From Opeltia flavorubescens (Eukaryota > Ascomycota > Lecanoromycetes > Teloschistales > Teloschistaceae), in assembly GCA_000442125.1 (NCBI GenBank), contig KE546985.1, positions 248,001 to 312,000 of the forward strand: 64,000 nt of DNA, in the 5' to 3' direction. Under the pieces are notes generated by a model. It saw nothing but the letters and a program-made list of their open reading frames with translations, ran no database searches and was not told the origin of the DNA. Of the stretch, positions 25,634-37,469 are shown in pieces; positions within the stretch are counted from its first letter, which is position 1, and each line of letters begins with the position of its first letter. The translations under genes were made by a program, and so were the position numbers.

Positions 25634-28137
25634 TCAAAAAAACTTTAAAAGGTTCAGTAACCTTATTTGCAAGATCTTCAAGTAGGAAACCGCTTGAGAT
25701 CGCTTAGCCTTAGGGCCGCTTAATATAACCACCTTCCCTTTATCAAGAATTACGACCAGGGCGGCATCAGCTTCGGTAAGTGCAATGTTATATATTGCCA
25801 GTACGACCGTTCGTCCTTTCACCAGCGGCCCTTTCAAGTATTTTGTGAAGATCCATGTAGCGGTGTTAGAATCTACGGCACTGAGACAGTCGTCAAGAAG
25901 GAGGTGGCCTGCGTTGGAATAGACGGCTCGAGCCAGAGTAAGACGCTGCTTTCGGCCTCCGGAAATGGATACACCGCGTTCGCCCACGCGCGTGAGGTCG
26001 CCTTTGCCTAGAGCTTTCGGGTCACGATCAAGTGCGCAAGCTTCTAAAACCGCCTTGTATCGTTTATCAACATAGGGACTGCTAAATAATATATTTTTAC
26101 GGATTGTGTCGTTCGTCAGCCAGGCCACCTGTATACAATAGGCGACACTGTTTATGAGTCTAGTTTTTGGGTCTGCCGGCAAGCTGTCACGGCCAACGGC
26201 GGCTGGCATGCATATACTACCCTGAACGAGCTCCATTTCGCCGAGGAGAGCTAGTAGCATGGACGATTTGCCACTGCCCGTAGGCCCTGTAATAACGTTC
26301 AATCTCCCGATAGCGAACTTGATGTCGACGTTTTCGAGTACAAAGCCGTAGATAGGACTGCCAGAGCCGCCTGCATTTACACTGCCGTTACTCTTATCCA
26401 TATCCTTTACCGCATTATCGCTCCATTTGAATGTTGCCTGTGTGAAACCAATATAGGGCGAGTCTCCAAGTTTATTCTACGAGAGTTGATAGTACTTATG
26501 CGTCTCTTGCTCCTATAGATAATTCTCGACGCGCCGAAGAGATGCTAGAGTTTCTTGAACCTAAGTTATCATGCCCACAAAGTTATCCAGAGGCATCTTC
26601 AAGAGGTTGAAAAAAAGGAAAGCGAGCCAAAGGCAAGCGAAGGTGTGAGTGACTTCCCGAGAATGACGGCGTACACGAAGGACGAGGAAAACGTGATGAG
26701 CAGCGGCATGCCGTGCCAAATGCTGGCCGCAATGGACCGCAAGATGTGTCTCGCCCGCAGGGTTCAGGGCTCTTTGGCGCGCTTGTCATGAATCTTCCGC
26801 TCGAAGAAGGATTCCCAGGCAAAGAATTTGATGATACGGATGCTTAGGACCGTTTCGGTGGTGCTCTGGATCCTGTGGTCCGAAGCCGCCATGACCTGCA
26901 TTTGGATTGCACCAAAACGCTGGGCGATGCGCGAATTGAGAGGGACAATGGCGGCCATCAGACCAACGCCGGCGATGATGCTGAAGCCCAAAGTCCGGTA
27001 GAGCAAAGTAATGGCGACAATTACCTGGACAGGGACAGAGCCTCAAACCTGGTGCGTAGTAGCGCCAGCATTGGCTATCTTGAACGCGTCTACCATTATA
27101 AGATTCAGAATTGCTCCGTCGTCGGCGAGAGGCGGTGGGGCGTCCTGGTCGTCCTGTTTTCGAGGCGCCGGAGCAATAGTGCGTCGTCTCAGCGCCTTTG
27201 CATATATCTTACTGACCATCACCGACCCCAGCCGGAAGCCGATCTTCTGGCCAAGCCAGATGGATCGGCTCTCGGCGACCGAAGAAAGAAGGCTGCATAG
27301 AAAGAGGAGGGTGACCAAAAGCGAGGCTTGCTTCGCCGACGCACTTGTGGGTTCCTCGACGTGCTCTAGGATAGACTGGAGAAGAATAATGGGGCTCAAG
27401 GAAAGGACGCCATGGATGGAGGCCCAGATTGCCTGGAGGAGGAGCACGCCACGGAAGGGATAGAGAAGACGCCACAAGAGGCTGGGACGCGTCTGTCCCA
27501 ACTGCTTGAAAGCTTCAGCATTGGGAGCAGCCGCGTCGGCGGGTGTTAGGCTAGGGATTTGGTCAAAGTCTAGTGCTTTGTAGCGCCATCCCATAAGTAG
27601 AAGCTTGTTCACCCAGGCAAAGCTTGACAGGCCAAGGGGACTAGAGTAGGATTCTCCGGTAGCATCGGGATACGCGGTATCGTCGTCTACAAGAGAGCTA
27701 GGCCAAAGCAAGGGAACAAGGAGGAGGACGGTTGCGGTGACAGTAAACTCGCCGTTGGAATGCGGCTGAGCGCTTTGCGTTTGCCCTTTCCGAACAGCCT
27801 GGACGTCGAGCAGCCAGCGGAGTGTGCAGAGGAGAGTAGAGTTTTGTCTGGCTGCGAGTTGCAGATGGGTGGAATTGGGCAACAGACCCAGGCCGAGCAG
27901 GAAGCGCAGGTAGAGGACCAGGAGAACGAGCCAGAAGCCAGGCTCGTCGAGGGATGAACCGGCCTTTAGGTTACGCAAGGCCATGGCAGCCGATGCGAGC
28001 AGCAAGACGCCCTCGAGGGTGAGGAGAATGCGACGCCGCAGAGACTTGAGTCGGAGGACATGCTCGAGGTCGGCAGCAATGGCAGGCGGCGTGCCGGCTT
28101 TGGGTACTGAGTGAGCGGCCTTCGGTGCCAGGAATTA
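25634..28137 (-). pseudogene. ABCC-type (multidrug-resistance-associated) ABC transporter, truncated pseudogene
   Basis: The frame reads from about 28,137 down to 25,634: an N-terminal membrane region, the first transmembrane domain, then the first nucleotide-binding domain. In the last 255 codons (start 26,401) the Walker A GPTGSGKSS is at residues 39-47, a degenerate signature SISGGRKQR at 145-153 and Walker B HLLLDD at 166-171. The usual switch histidine is Tyr at 204, as from CAC>TAC. In-frame stops lie at 27,043, 26,764, 26,561, 26,513 and 26,477. A run of seven A at 26,610-26,616 shifts the frame. Full ABCC proteins have two such halves; the second half is missing, cut by the AT-rich block near 25,640. 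It would have been a membrane exporter, perhaps for the nearby polyketide. Confidence 0.85.
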
Positions 28138-28143
28138 AGCCTT

Positions 28144-29110
28144 CTAACTTATTACAAAGGGGGTAGCCCCTCTTCTATCATGAAATGTCGTTTCACTGAT
28201 CTGGTTTTCCGGCTTGATATTGTGCGAAACCAAATATAAAAAGATTCGGGGTTTCAAGCCGACATTCCAAGTTGTGCCGCCGCTCGTTGTATTGAGGATC
28301 CGAGAGCCTTGTTCCGCCCTATAGTACCACGTGCCGCTAGAACCAATCTTTACCAAAGTTAGTCTTAAGAGCTTTATACTCAAGCGAGACAGCAGCTCTC
28401 GACAATTATTATTTAGCGTTTCCATTGACGTTCGTGTTATCCTAAATCGGGCGGAGTCTTCCTCTAGAATCATTCTACTGTGCTGAACCTTAGCCAGGAC
28501 TTTATCGTATTAGTCAAATCGCGCTTGGATTTCTATACTGAAGAAGCGGCCGATTACCGGTAAATTTAGGTTGGCAAGTAATTTCCGTGACGAAAATGAC
28601 TTTAAATCCTGGTATTGTTGTGAGTAGCTCTTATCGAAAGCATTAAGCTTGGTATCCAGGTGCTTATAGATTCTTTCAATACTATGCGCTTTTCGCGGAT
28701 GTTGTGTTGGTGGCTATAATAACTTGGCTGGCTTATTCGCGAAGGATTTGTTCTGCTTTATTTCGGTTGATATCCTGGCAAAAATTCTTGAGGGCGCAGG
28801 CAAAGCGATCGTAGATTTGCAATTCAAGACTATCGACGGCTGAGTAGAAGGAAGTGTCTAACTCTTCTAGATAGAATAAGGTCCCCGGGTGTAGGAATTT
28901 ACTGTCCTGTAGCCTTTGAAATAATATATCCTGGGCAACGGGTTGTTTTATTAATGCGCGCAGCTTATCGAGCTGTAAGAAGTATAACGACAAGGTAAAC
29001 GCTTTAACAAGAAGTATAATACAGACGAATATATAGCTCTTGATATTATAACAGAGTTGAATATAATTTCTCGCACGTGCATGCGGCGGAAGGACGCGAG
29101 TCTTTCTATC
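28144..29110 (-). pseudogene. unrecognised helical protein with one membrane segment, degraded
   Basis: Two open stretches on the minus strand (28,993-28,733 and 28,473-28,144) belong to one older gene. Reading upstream from 28,473 the same frame continues through a TAA at 28,510-28,512, where a Gln codon would fit, and on to about 28,690. A frameshift then separates it from the upstream stretch, which ends at a TAA after QILRE. The N-terminal part, extended to about 29,100, has a hydrophobic segment (YIFVCIILLVKAF). The rest is mostly charged and probably helical. I recognise no family. The stops fit RIP-type decay. Confidence 0.5.
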
Positions 29111-29214
29111 TACGCGCCAAGTCTTTTTTTGGGCACGGATATAGAATTCTACTACCTATATCAGGCCGCCTTGAAATAATTTCAATCCTCTTTTGATTAT
29201 AATATTCTAACGTA

Positions 29215-30084
29215 ATGGGAGTGCTATTGCGGATCTGGGTGAAATCAACCTCGCTGCTAATTATCATTTTTGTCGGATGGGCGACCTTAGTAGCTCTCTT
29301 TTTCTTGTATATGGAACCCTGGGCTTCAATAAGTCCCCGGCAAGTGAAACAAATCTCTTGGCCTGCTATAGTACCTATATACTATCTTCTCCCGTTCATC
29401 TGGCTGTTGCTTTTTCTATAGTTCAGTCCAGTGGACATTCTAGTAATGGTCAAGAATAGGCGCAGATTGAGGCCAATGGATTATCAATCCCGCTGGGAGT
29501 ACCAACAACCCACACACGACCCAAATACTAGCAGGACAGATGATTGGTATACCAACCGGTGGTTAGGAAACCATAGTCGAGGGACAGAGACTTTACGTCC
29601 AGACGACTCTACCTCCCAACTGAGCTTTCAAGAAGTTCCGCCGACGGACTGGTCTTCTGTAAACAGGGATGCTCGTACTTCTTCAAGCACCAGAACCGCG
29701 TCATCTACAGTCACCGTGACCGTGCAACGCTCGACATCGGTAACAAGTCACACAACGGACGGACGCGAGCGCATACCTGATATCACGGAAGTCCTTGATG
29801 GGTTTGTAGAACAAGGGTTGATCAAGATAGACTGGAGGAAGTGGGTTCATTTCGATCCGTTTCAGCATTGTTCACCCCAAGATTTGTTGCGGAGACACAG
29901 GGATTATTTCATGCGCTGCGAATGCCGGATAAGGAGCCCGAGTATGCCATTTTACCTGTGGGGAACTAGAGAATTCTATCAGATCGATTTGATTACGTGC
30001 TGGGTGGAATTCAATATTCATTTGAAGTGCCACAAAAAGTGGCCAGAAGGCTTAGGCCTTCTAGTCCCCGAGTTGGAGCGGTGA
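29215..30084 (+). pseudogene. unrecognised membrane protein, one premature stop
   Basis: A frame from ATG 29,215 to the TGA before 30,087 is broken by a single TAG at 29,419-29,421, where CAG fits. Two hydrophobic segments come first (LLIIIFVGWATLVALFF and a second ending WLLLFL), then a Ser/Thr-rich polar region and a more structured part with PFQHCSPQDLL and MPFYLWGTREF. The same frame can be followed to about 30,978 through some ten more stops, with another hydrophobic stretch (TIGIFILPLIFSVV), so the original gene may have been near 590 codons. A competing frame after 30,000 also looks coding. The family is unknown. Confidence 0.5.
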
Positions 30085-31174
30085 ACGACCAGCGTACGTT
30101 TCTACCAAAAGGGTTACCTCCAGCGATCAATGCAACGCCTCATTCTCAGACGAGTTCGGTTATCAAGATAGAAGACCATATGAGGTTTCTTAGGATATAG
30201 GCTTCGGCTGCTCTGATGGTCGACCCTTTTGACGTCTGCTATCTATAAAGGTTCGCAATATGATTGCGGAGACTCTTTCGGTTACAGCTGCCAGATACGT
30301 TCTGCCTTATTAAGGCTCGTCGTTGACCTGCCGTTGAAAATGGACTGCTATCATGCAATTGCCGTATAACAAATAAATAGCTTTCAAACAACCAATTTTA
30401 CGGGGAAGTTTCGTAGGGATCTATGTCGAACCAAACCAATCGACTTACAGAGCCTGATGCAATAAATTGTTAAGGCATGGGATATCTAGCTCAAAGCTTG
30501 TTCAATTACGCTGGTCGCAGCCATACCCCACTCGTCCTCGTCCTCGACAGGACTGGGTAAAATTGTGGGGGATTAAAACTGTAGACGGACCCGACCTTAG
30601 AAGACCGAACCCTTGCCACGAATCGTATAAGTTACCATTGGTATCTTTATTCTTCCGCTCATATTTTCAGTCGTAAGGTCAATTCTAAATAGATTCGAGT
30701 ATTCAAAGCTAAGAATCTACCGCTTTTCTCTTCTATAATCATTGACTCCTGACTTCGGTTCTAGGAAGGCCCATCGATCCACCCCAACTCGGAAGCTGAT
30801 CTACAGTACAATTGTTGCTATACAGAATACGCCCTATAGTACAGCTCGAGAATTCCATCAAATTACATCGTTAAAAGCAGTCTATAATTCTAATAGTGGA
30901 AGATTGATATCAAACGATTATTTGCGTCATCTCCATGCACTAATTAGCGTTATTGAAAGTAAACGAACGTCTTAACGCGACTTGGTTTCATCTTGGCCCC
31001 CCTTCACTTTGCGCTTGATTACCAGAGCTATTATCAGTCAGAATGCCCTAATTAAATATCGATGAATGGGTAGATAGGTAATATCCTCCCGCAGACCAAT
31101 AACGTCTACCCCCAGCCAGAGCTTCCAATTTCACTTCCTGCCGCTGCTGTCTAATTGCGCTATTCTGTTGTTTC
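30085..31174 (+). other. stop-riddled continuation and spacer
   Basis: To 30,978 this stretch holds protein-like sequence interrupted by stops that all fit mutated Gln or Arg codons. It probably belongs to the membrane-protein pseudogene that starts at 29,215. From 30,979 to 31,174 I see nothing definite. Confidence 0.35.
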
Positions 31175-32086
31175 TTGTCAGCCTTATTTGTATCATGGCT
31201 AACAAGTAATTATCTTGAGCGTCGGTCTATAGGACTCTCATCTACCGTGGATTACAACGCCGAATGCTTGAAATATCTCAAGCTTATTGACTCCATGCAG
31301 CAAATCCCGTATCCACGTCCTATCACCAAGCTGATACACCTTCAGGGTCTTCGTAATCTTGGCTTTCCGGAGAAGTACGAAAATCTGTCTAAAGCTCAAG
31401 CAAACACCAGCTCCGCCCTTAGAGATACCGGCTATCAGTTTGAGATATTGGTTTCTAGAGTAGCTATGATTCTTTCCAGCCCGGCCCCCGAGTATACGAA
31501 CGACTATTTGATGAACGACATCAAAGCCTTTTAGAAACAGATTAGTCAGGCAATATTGTCGATTGGAATATTCAAAGGAGAATTTAAGGTTTTCAAACAC
31601 GGCTATGAAAACTTTTCGTCAGCCGCGATGAACGCGCTCACCGGAGGCGAGCTTGATCATGCAACCAAATTCGAGATCGCGCGACGTCACGTTCTAGGCG
31701 CGATTAAGGACATATTTGGCATTGATGGCCCCAATAACCACTACTGGGCATGGAAGGAAACGACGAGCACGAAACAAGGAGTGGAAGCCAGGGTCCATAA
31801 GTTAGAACAGGATCTAGACAGACTGACGCAGCTCGAGCACGTGCTATCAGCTCTGCTACAAAGTATGGAAGCTTTCGACAAATTGGCTTGTCCATCGAAC
31901 AACGAGCCCACCAGCGTCTGGTCTAAGGCCTGGAAGACAAGTGAATCAGCGAGACAGAAACGGGTCCTGTTGGTACTTGGTCAAATAGTGCACCAAAGCA
32001 GTGAGCTGCAGGAAGCTTGGAGCAGGGAAATCTCATCGGCAGACGCTGGCGAGCCCAGGTTCGTTGTGGACATCAAGGCAGAATAG
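31175..32086 (+). pseudogene. unrecognised helical protein with one premature stop
   Basis: A 304-codon frame runs from about 31,175 to the stop at 32,084-32,086 with one interruption, TAG at 31,532-31,534, where CAG fits. No ATG is obvious at the 5' end, so the start lies upstream or was lost. The C-terminal half is strongly helical and charged, including a coiled-coil-like stretch (ARVHKLEQDLDRLTQLEHV). There is no signal peptide, and no membrane segment after residue 15. The family is not recognised. It runs in the same direction as the membrane-protein pseudogene upstream. Apart from the single stop it is well preserved, so inactivation may be recent. Confidence 0.55.
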
Positions 32087-34009
32087 TGTAGCTCATGGTC
32101 AAGATAAACCCGGCATCAAGGATTGATCTTCACCAATCTGGCCAGATCGTCGAAGGGGAAGAAATACGCTGGATTGGAGATCCACTTACCGAGATGTAGA
32201 CGATCTTTTATGAGGCGGAGACGCCGAATCGAGTATCACTCCACGGAGTATACTATGAGAGCCGCCAAAAAGAAACCCTGCTACCTACAACTTCAGCGAC
32301 TGGAACTTCATACACTGGCATTTATTAATAGCTCTTTCCGTCTCTAATACCGATAAATAATATAGAGGAGAGGTCGACGATCGATAGTCCAGCCATAAAA
32401 GTAAAAAAAAGTACAAGTATTCTGGGCAATTCGTTATCCAAGTAAGGATCTTTAAATATCTTTTATCTTTAATAAGGAAAGCCGATATAAGGTCTAGGTT
32501 TAAAGGTATCGGAATTTTCGAGGGCTGCAGTAAAAGAAAATAAGTAGTTATAGTCCTACGCACTCGTTACCGCAGCATTCTACTACTTTTTAATTAGCGA
32601 TTAAGGCGGAGAACACCGCCTTGGTATAGATTTAGCCGTATAAGAGCTTCTAGTAGCGTTACTATTATCTCGATATTCCCGCTAATAGAACTTTCGCAGC
32701 TACAGCAGAGGCTTATCCAACGGCCATAACACGGGACTACTCTGAAGCATCTTCTCTCCAGGCCTCAGTATAGCGATCAAACTTTGCAAGGCCTAGTAGT
32801 ACCAGGCTAGAAGCCCATTTGCCACGCAAGCAGGAGTCCCATTCTCGATCTGATCAGGCAACGAAGATTGACAGCCTCTCAAACCGGATGTTCAAGGCTC
32901 GCATCGAATCTAGGTAAGCCCATGGGGCTGTGTCATCAGTCTCCTAAACAGAGTAGAGGATCGATTTTAGACTGCTCTTAGAGGTATAACAAATGCTAAT
33001 CGTTGATCGAGCTTCAGGGTCTCGTAGTGCAAACGATCACTCTGAGCGTAGGTTACAGGTGTATTATCAGCGTCTAGCTTCGTCTTAAAATCTTAATCGT
33101 CAAGTATAAGTGTCATAGAAATCGCGAAGTATCCTTTCTCGAAACTACCTTATAATCTGATTTGGGCGATGCTCTTGGGACCATGGGCCTCTATACAACG
33201 GTTGTTGTCGACAGAACGTGATCCTCCAGGAATTCTCCTTGCAAGTCTCCAGCTCAACATCCACTGTTATCTCCATCATGAATCCGCCTCGGTGACTCAA
33301 TCAGTGGCTGAATCCTCCGACACATCCCCAAATTGTAGCTGGTTGCCGATAAACGAGTCCCCAGACGTGTCTCTATACTAGAACCTCTATTTATCTTCTC
33401 GAATTACAAAGTTTCTCTAAACGTGAAATTTCCAAGATGGTCGAGTATAAATATCGACTTTTCCACGGATTTTCTATTAACTTGAAAAGTATCGATCAGC
33501 TTACTTAAACCTCTATAGGGTGGATAATAACTCACGTTCGTGACGAATAGTCGGAAGTATTGATTTCCCACTCGTTATTGATTTCGAATCAGGGACGTAG
33601 ACAGCCTGACTGCCGGCTCTCATTCAAATATCTAGCACTTGAAAAGTTGCGGCGGTACGCTGGAGCTTGAGCACGAGAAGCTCAAGATGGTCGCAGAAGG
33701 CGCAAGAGACTCGGGCTTGGGCTTGCGGTCTGAGATGGGGGTAAGGGAGATGTGCGCCTAGGATCTTGATAATAAATGGATCTTGGTCTTGTACTGAACT
33801 CCGGTATTTAATCCGAGGCGCGCAGACATCGCCATCCTATATCCATCTTCTGCCTCCAGTACATTGCTGACAAGTTTTGGAGCGCTAACCCAGCATCTGT
33901 ATATGGGACTTATGCTCTTAATTTACTATTCAGCCCGCCGCTTTATACATCATTCAATTCCTTGTCATCTTTTTATTTTGGCGAAGATACTTTAGGATTA
34001 AAATCGGTA
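32087..34009. other. no confident gene
   Basis: The stretch is GC-balanced to slightly AT-rich. The only frame of note is 33,169-33,381 plus (70 codons from an ATG), which has a competing frame of similar quality and no recognisable domain. I see no repeats with clear ends and no RNA gene. Confidence 0.4.
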
Positions 34010-34380
34010 TCATTTCAATTCGTTTAGAGTGTAGATGCAAAACCCCAGGCCGACTGCCACGGTAGAAAGCTTCCAACGGCTGAAGAAGCAAAAGAGAACG
34101 GTCAAGCTGGCGAAGAACTTGTTCAGTGTCCAATACAATTTGCCTCTTAGTCCCTGAGAATCTATATATTTTCGCTCCAGAGCTCGGCAGGTCACGACGA
34201 CAGCTGCAAGTGTAAAAACGAATACCGTAGCGTAAAAAACCATGTCTTTTAGTAAACTAAAGCCCCTAGTAATATACCGACGGATAGATACTTTCGCCAC
34301 GCTATCTAATAGTACGAAGATGGCTAAACCCAAGATAAAGAAAACGTGCGGGGCCCAGACAAATCGCTATCGGCGAGGGC
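34010..34380 (-). pseudogene. small multi-pass membrane protein fragment
   Basis: The frame ends at a stop at 34,010. It opens at an internal ATG at 34,333, but the same frame continues upstream for at least 15 more codons to a TAG near 34,368-34,370, where CAG fits. It has three to four hydrophobic segments, beginning VFFILGLAIFVLLDSVAKV, then VFYATVFVFTLAAVVVTC, then two shorter ones near the C-terminus. The N-terminus is missing. I recognise no family. It could be the last exon of a larger fungal membrane protein. Confidence 0.4.
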
Positions 34381-34540
34381 GGTGAAGGACGTGCAATTTT
34401 GCGGGTTTATAAGGAAGGGCTATAGTTATTTGCCGTTGTATATAGCTTAATTGGCTGATTAGAGATTGGACGTGAAGGTTGATTGGTATAGAAGAGATTC
34501 TATATCGTGCTAAATATAGAGGAGTATGCACGATAAACTA

Positions 34541-34633
34541 TCCCATCTCAGGTCATGGCACTAAATCCAGGGGTAAGCTCTAGCAATTTGTATGCGCCAA
34601 GCTTTTGAGTGCCATCAGTGACCTGGGATGGGA
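34541..34633. mobile_element. 93 bp TA-flanked MITE, same family as the 2.1 kb element in the PKS
   Basis: The ends are inverted repeats TCCCATCTCAGGTCA and TCCCATCCCAGGTCA flanked by TA on both sides (34,539-34,540 and 34,634-34,635). The arms continue into ATGGCACT and AAAGCTTGGCG, which also occur in the termini of the element at 42,764-44,859. It has no coding capacity. The TA duplication and shared termini mark a Tc1/mariner-type (pogo/Fot-like) non-autonomous derivative. Confidence 0.8.
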
Positions 34634-34639
34634 TAGAGT

Positions 34640-35247
34640 AAGGATAATAATAAATTGACTGGCGAAGCTTTAAAAGGGAGAGCTGTAGAAGCAAGAATAC
34701 GTTATAACTTTCTAATTGTCCACGATGCTTGATTGGGTAAGGATGTTTGAATTAGTATCGAGCCGAACGTTCCTTTTCTCCTGCATGCATCATATACACC
34801 ATTTGAGCGGCAACATCCCTTCCATTTAGTTTATGTTGTGAATAGGTGCCTTGATGGATCTATCTGGACTTGGCTGATGGTGCGTCTGTGAAAGTGTGTT
34901 ACTCGGGAGGAGATAATGGGGGCGACGTCAGGAAAGCGTACTAATTTATGTCCTCCTGAAAATAGATCATGGTATATATGCACGAAAAGCATTAAGTTCA
35001 AGAAAAGGCTACAGAAGCTGCTTGGAATCTACTATCTATATGGCTGACTCGAACAATTTCTTAAATGATTCTGGATTGTTCGTACAACATGAAAAACAGA
35101 ATAATACATGTTGATCAGAATCGATTTCGCAAATACGCATGATCTACCCATGCCCTCATATCCTCTCGCCTTTGGCTCTCGATATAGACTTGCAGTCTGC
35201 ACGCCTGCGCCATTGTTTTAAAGAAGGAATGGATAGGCATTATCTTG
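34640..35247. other. intergenic, no confident gene
   Basis: The sequence follows the AT-hook-like gene downstream on the minus strand. The same frame continues past its stop at 35,248 with protein-like residues to about 35,150, so that stop could itself be a mutated CAG. Nothing else is recognised. Confidence 0.4.
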
Positions 35248-36304
35248 CTATGCCCCTTGTTCTCGAGCCACCCTCTGCATCCGGCCAGCCACGCGCCGCC
35301 CAGAATTTGGGCCGAATTCGTCGATATGGTACATGCTGCGTAGATGACACCGAAGTGCCTCGCCTAACTTGTCGGTACCGGTTGTCCTTATTCTCTCCGA
35401 GAGTCTGAGATCCTCAAGATGTTTCTTGGCTTGGGTGTATGTGGTGCCCTTCTTTGTAATCCGACAATGAAGACTAAAGATGGTCAGTGTTAGTATATAA
35501 GATTTGCACGCGAGTGATTGCTGGTGAATATTGGAACGGTGCAGATATAGAGGAAGGAAGGGGAAAAAGAGAACCCACTCACAATGAATCGGTCATCTCA
35601 AGCCAGAAAATATAACCCGTACCGAATTCATTGCAAATGAAGGCTAAATTGCTAGTCTTTTTGAGGCATGCCTTGATCGGAACGCCGCCCGCTGAAGGAA
35701 TTGCCAGCGTCTCAAAGTTACTGTCCTGGTTCCAATCCGACCCGTAGATTCGTGAGGCCATCTGCCCAATGGTGAGCAACAGGAACAGCTGGCATATCCT
35801 GCTCTTCTCGTCTTCTGGTCGCATTGCCGTTACGTCTTGGTAGAATGTCACGAGAGATTCCGGGGTCAGAATCCGTTGCTGAGGCGGAAGTTTAGTATCA
35901 CCAAGGAATTGCGCAGGATTATGGTTGGGATTCGACACCTGCTCTTCTGTGAAGAACGTAGGGAGCTGCAGTGAACGTAGATTAGAGACGAGCCCCCAAT
36001 TCCTAGCAACAGACAGCGTCACTTTGGCTTGAGTGTCCGATGAGGTTCGAGGCCGGCCGCGTTTTCTAGGTGTTACTGGCGTGAGACGAATATAGCTGAT
36101 CGCTTCGAGGTCACCGTCGTTCTCTTCCACCATTCTGTGTGACGGTCTTCTTGAAGCTATGGGATGAGATAGGACCTCGATATCGCCAGAAGTTAAGGGG
36201 CTGGTATTGTCTTCGCGAGCCGAGATACGATAATCGTTACCAGACTTTGTGGCCAGTCGATAAAGATTCCTTCGATGTTCTGGCGTGAACACCTCCTTTT
36301 CCAT
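35248..36304 (-). CDS. hypothetical protein with AT-hook-like motif, two exons
   Basis: Exon 1 runs 36,304-35,583 and exon 2 35,473-35,248. The intron 35,582-35,474 (109 nt) has GTGAGT, branch-like CTAAC and CTGAC, and ends TTTAG. Joining restores one frame of 315 codons with no internal stop. RKRGRPR near residue 82 resembles an AT-hook, suggesting DNA binding. Further on are a region with FYQDVTAMRPEDEKSRICQ and, in exon 2, a charged helical part containing DEFGPNSGRRVAGRMQR. The family is not recognised; a nuclear regulatory protein is a guess from the AT-hook alone. The same frame continues upstream of the ATG beyond a TAG at 36,323, so the original N-terminus may have been longer and the present one secondary. 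Confidence 0.55.
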
Positions 36305-36690
36305 ATTGGAGATGAATTCGAAGGCCTAGGATTGCTTAGAATCTATAACTTTGGTAAGGGGGGGAAGAGGCGAGCGACATAATCCATGGCCGGGAGCCTC
36401 TTGATTCTCTTGATTCAAGGCCGGTAGACCGGAATAAGTCCCAGCGGCTTGAGAAATGGATGCAGTACGATCTGTATACCAGATAATTAGTAGCTTGGAT
36501 TTTTCGGGCCTCGGATGCAGCAAGAGAGGAAGAGACGTGGACTCGAAGGGATTGATTTGACATTTGGTATCGAATGAATTATTTCTATAATGATAAATGT
36601 ATTAACAAAGTGGGGTCGATTCATCACTTTTTTCTTCTGATACTATCTCCGGTCCGTAAGACTATATTCGTTAATCTCTTTTAATTCTTC

Positions 36691-37469
36691 ATGGCTTCCT
36701 TTGGCTTTGGGAATACGGACGCCATCCGCCTGGACTGGCATCGGTTCACCCATGAGAAGACTGTTCAGGAATTCCTATCATTGCCGGTCGTGCAGTTCAA
36801 TAATCTGTGCTTAATTTGTCCATGGTTCTCGGAAAGCATAATACCCAGCAATCCACAGCTCGCCTCTTCCATTAGATACTGTCAATCTTTCTTGAAACAG
36901 GGCTTTTCTTGCACGTCGAAGGCTGTGTAGTTGTCCCCGTCGAACAGTCCTATTGTCTTCGCGGATATGGGAATTCTTATGGTCGTCGGAGTCTGTACGT
37001 ATATTATCCTACGAAGATACGTGGGTCCTCGCTCGAGGAGACAGGTATTCCGGGACGAATTTGCCGATTGAAACTTGCCCAAGCTAATTTACAAAGGTGG
37101 AGAAGATACAACGCTGGAGGCAGAAGCGCAATGAAATGAGCCAACGGGCGCTTGCGATCTTGCAAAACAGAGTAAGCACCAACTTATATCATCTATTTTG
37201 GTCGAATACTGACGACGATCTAGATAGGGCATTTCAGGCGTCTGGCTCGCCTTTTCAGGAGACAAAACACCACCCAGACTGTAGTGAATACCTCGACAGA
37301 ACATTCGGATAACAAGCCAGAATCTCCACGCGCCACCACACCAAGTCCTTGTATGGAGTCAGAAGCTGGGGAGAAGGAGTCGGTGGAGCTGGTCAGCCCT
37401 CCGCGTCGGCTGGCGGGCAAACCGACTGGCGGCCCCCGGCCCTCGCCCAGGGCCACGGATCGCTTATGA
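36691..37469 (+). pseudogene. single-pass membrane protein, unknown, degraded, with an intron
   Basis: From ATG 36,691 the frame runs to a TAG at 36,928. It then continues with a hydrophobic segment (DMGILMVVGVCTYIIL) followed by a basic stretch (RRYVGPRSRRQVFR), as in a type of one-pass membrane protein, to further stops near 37,056 and 37,130. A canonical intron follows at about 37,171-37,222: GTAAGC, branch ACTGAC, end CTAG. The next exon is basic at first, then Ser/Pro-rich to the stop at 37,467-37,469. The stops fit CAG or CGA mutations. No family is recognised. Confidence 0.4.

Noticed and set aside
33169-33381. 70-codon plus-strand frame as a gene
   Set aside because: Has an ATG but a rival frame of equal quality, no domain, no conserved neighbours.
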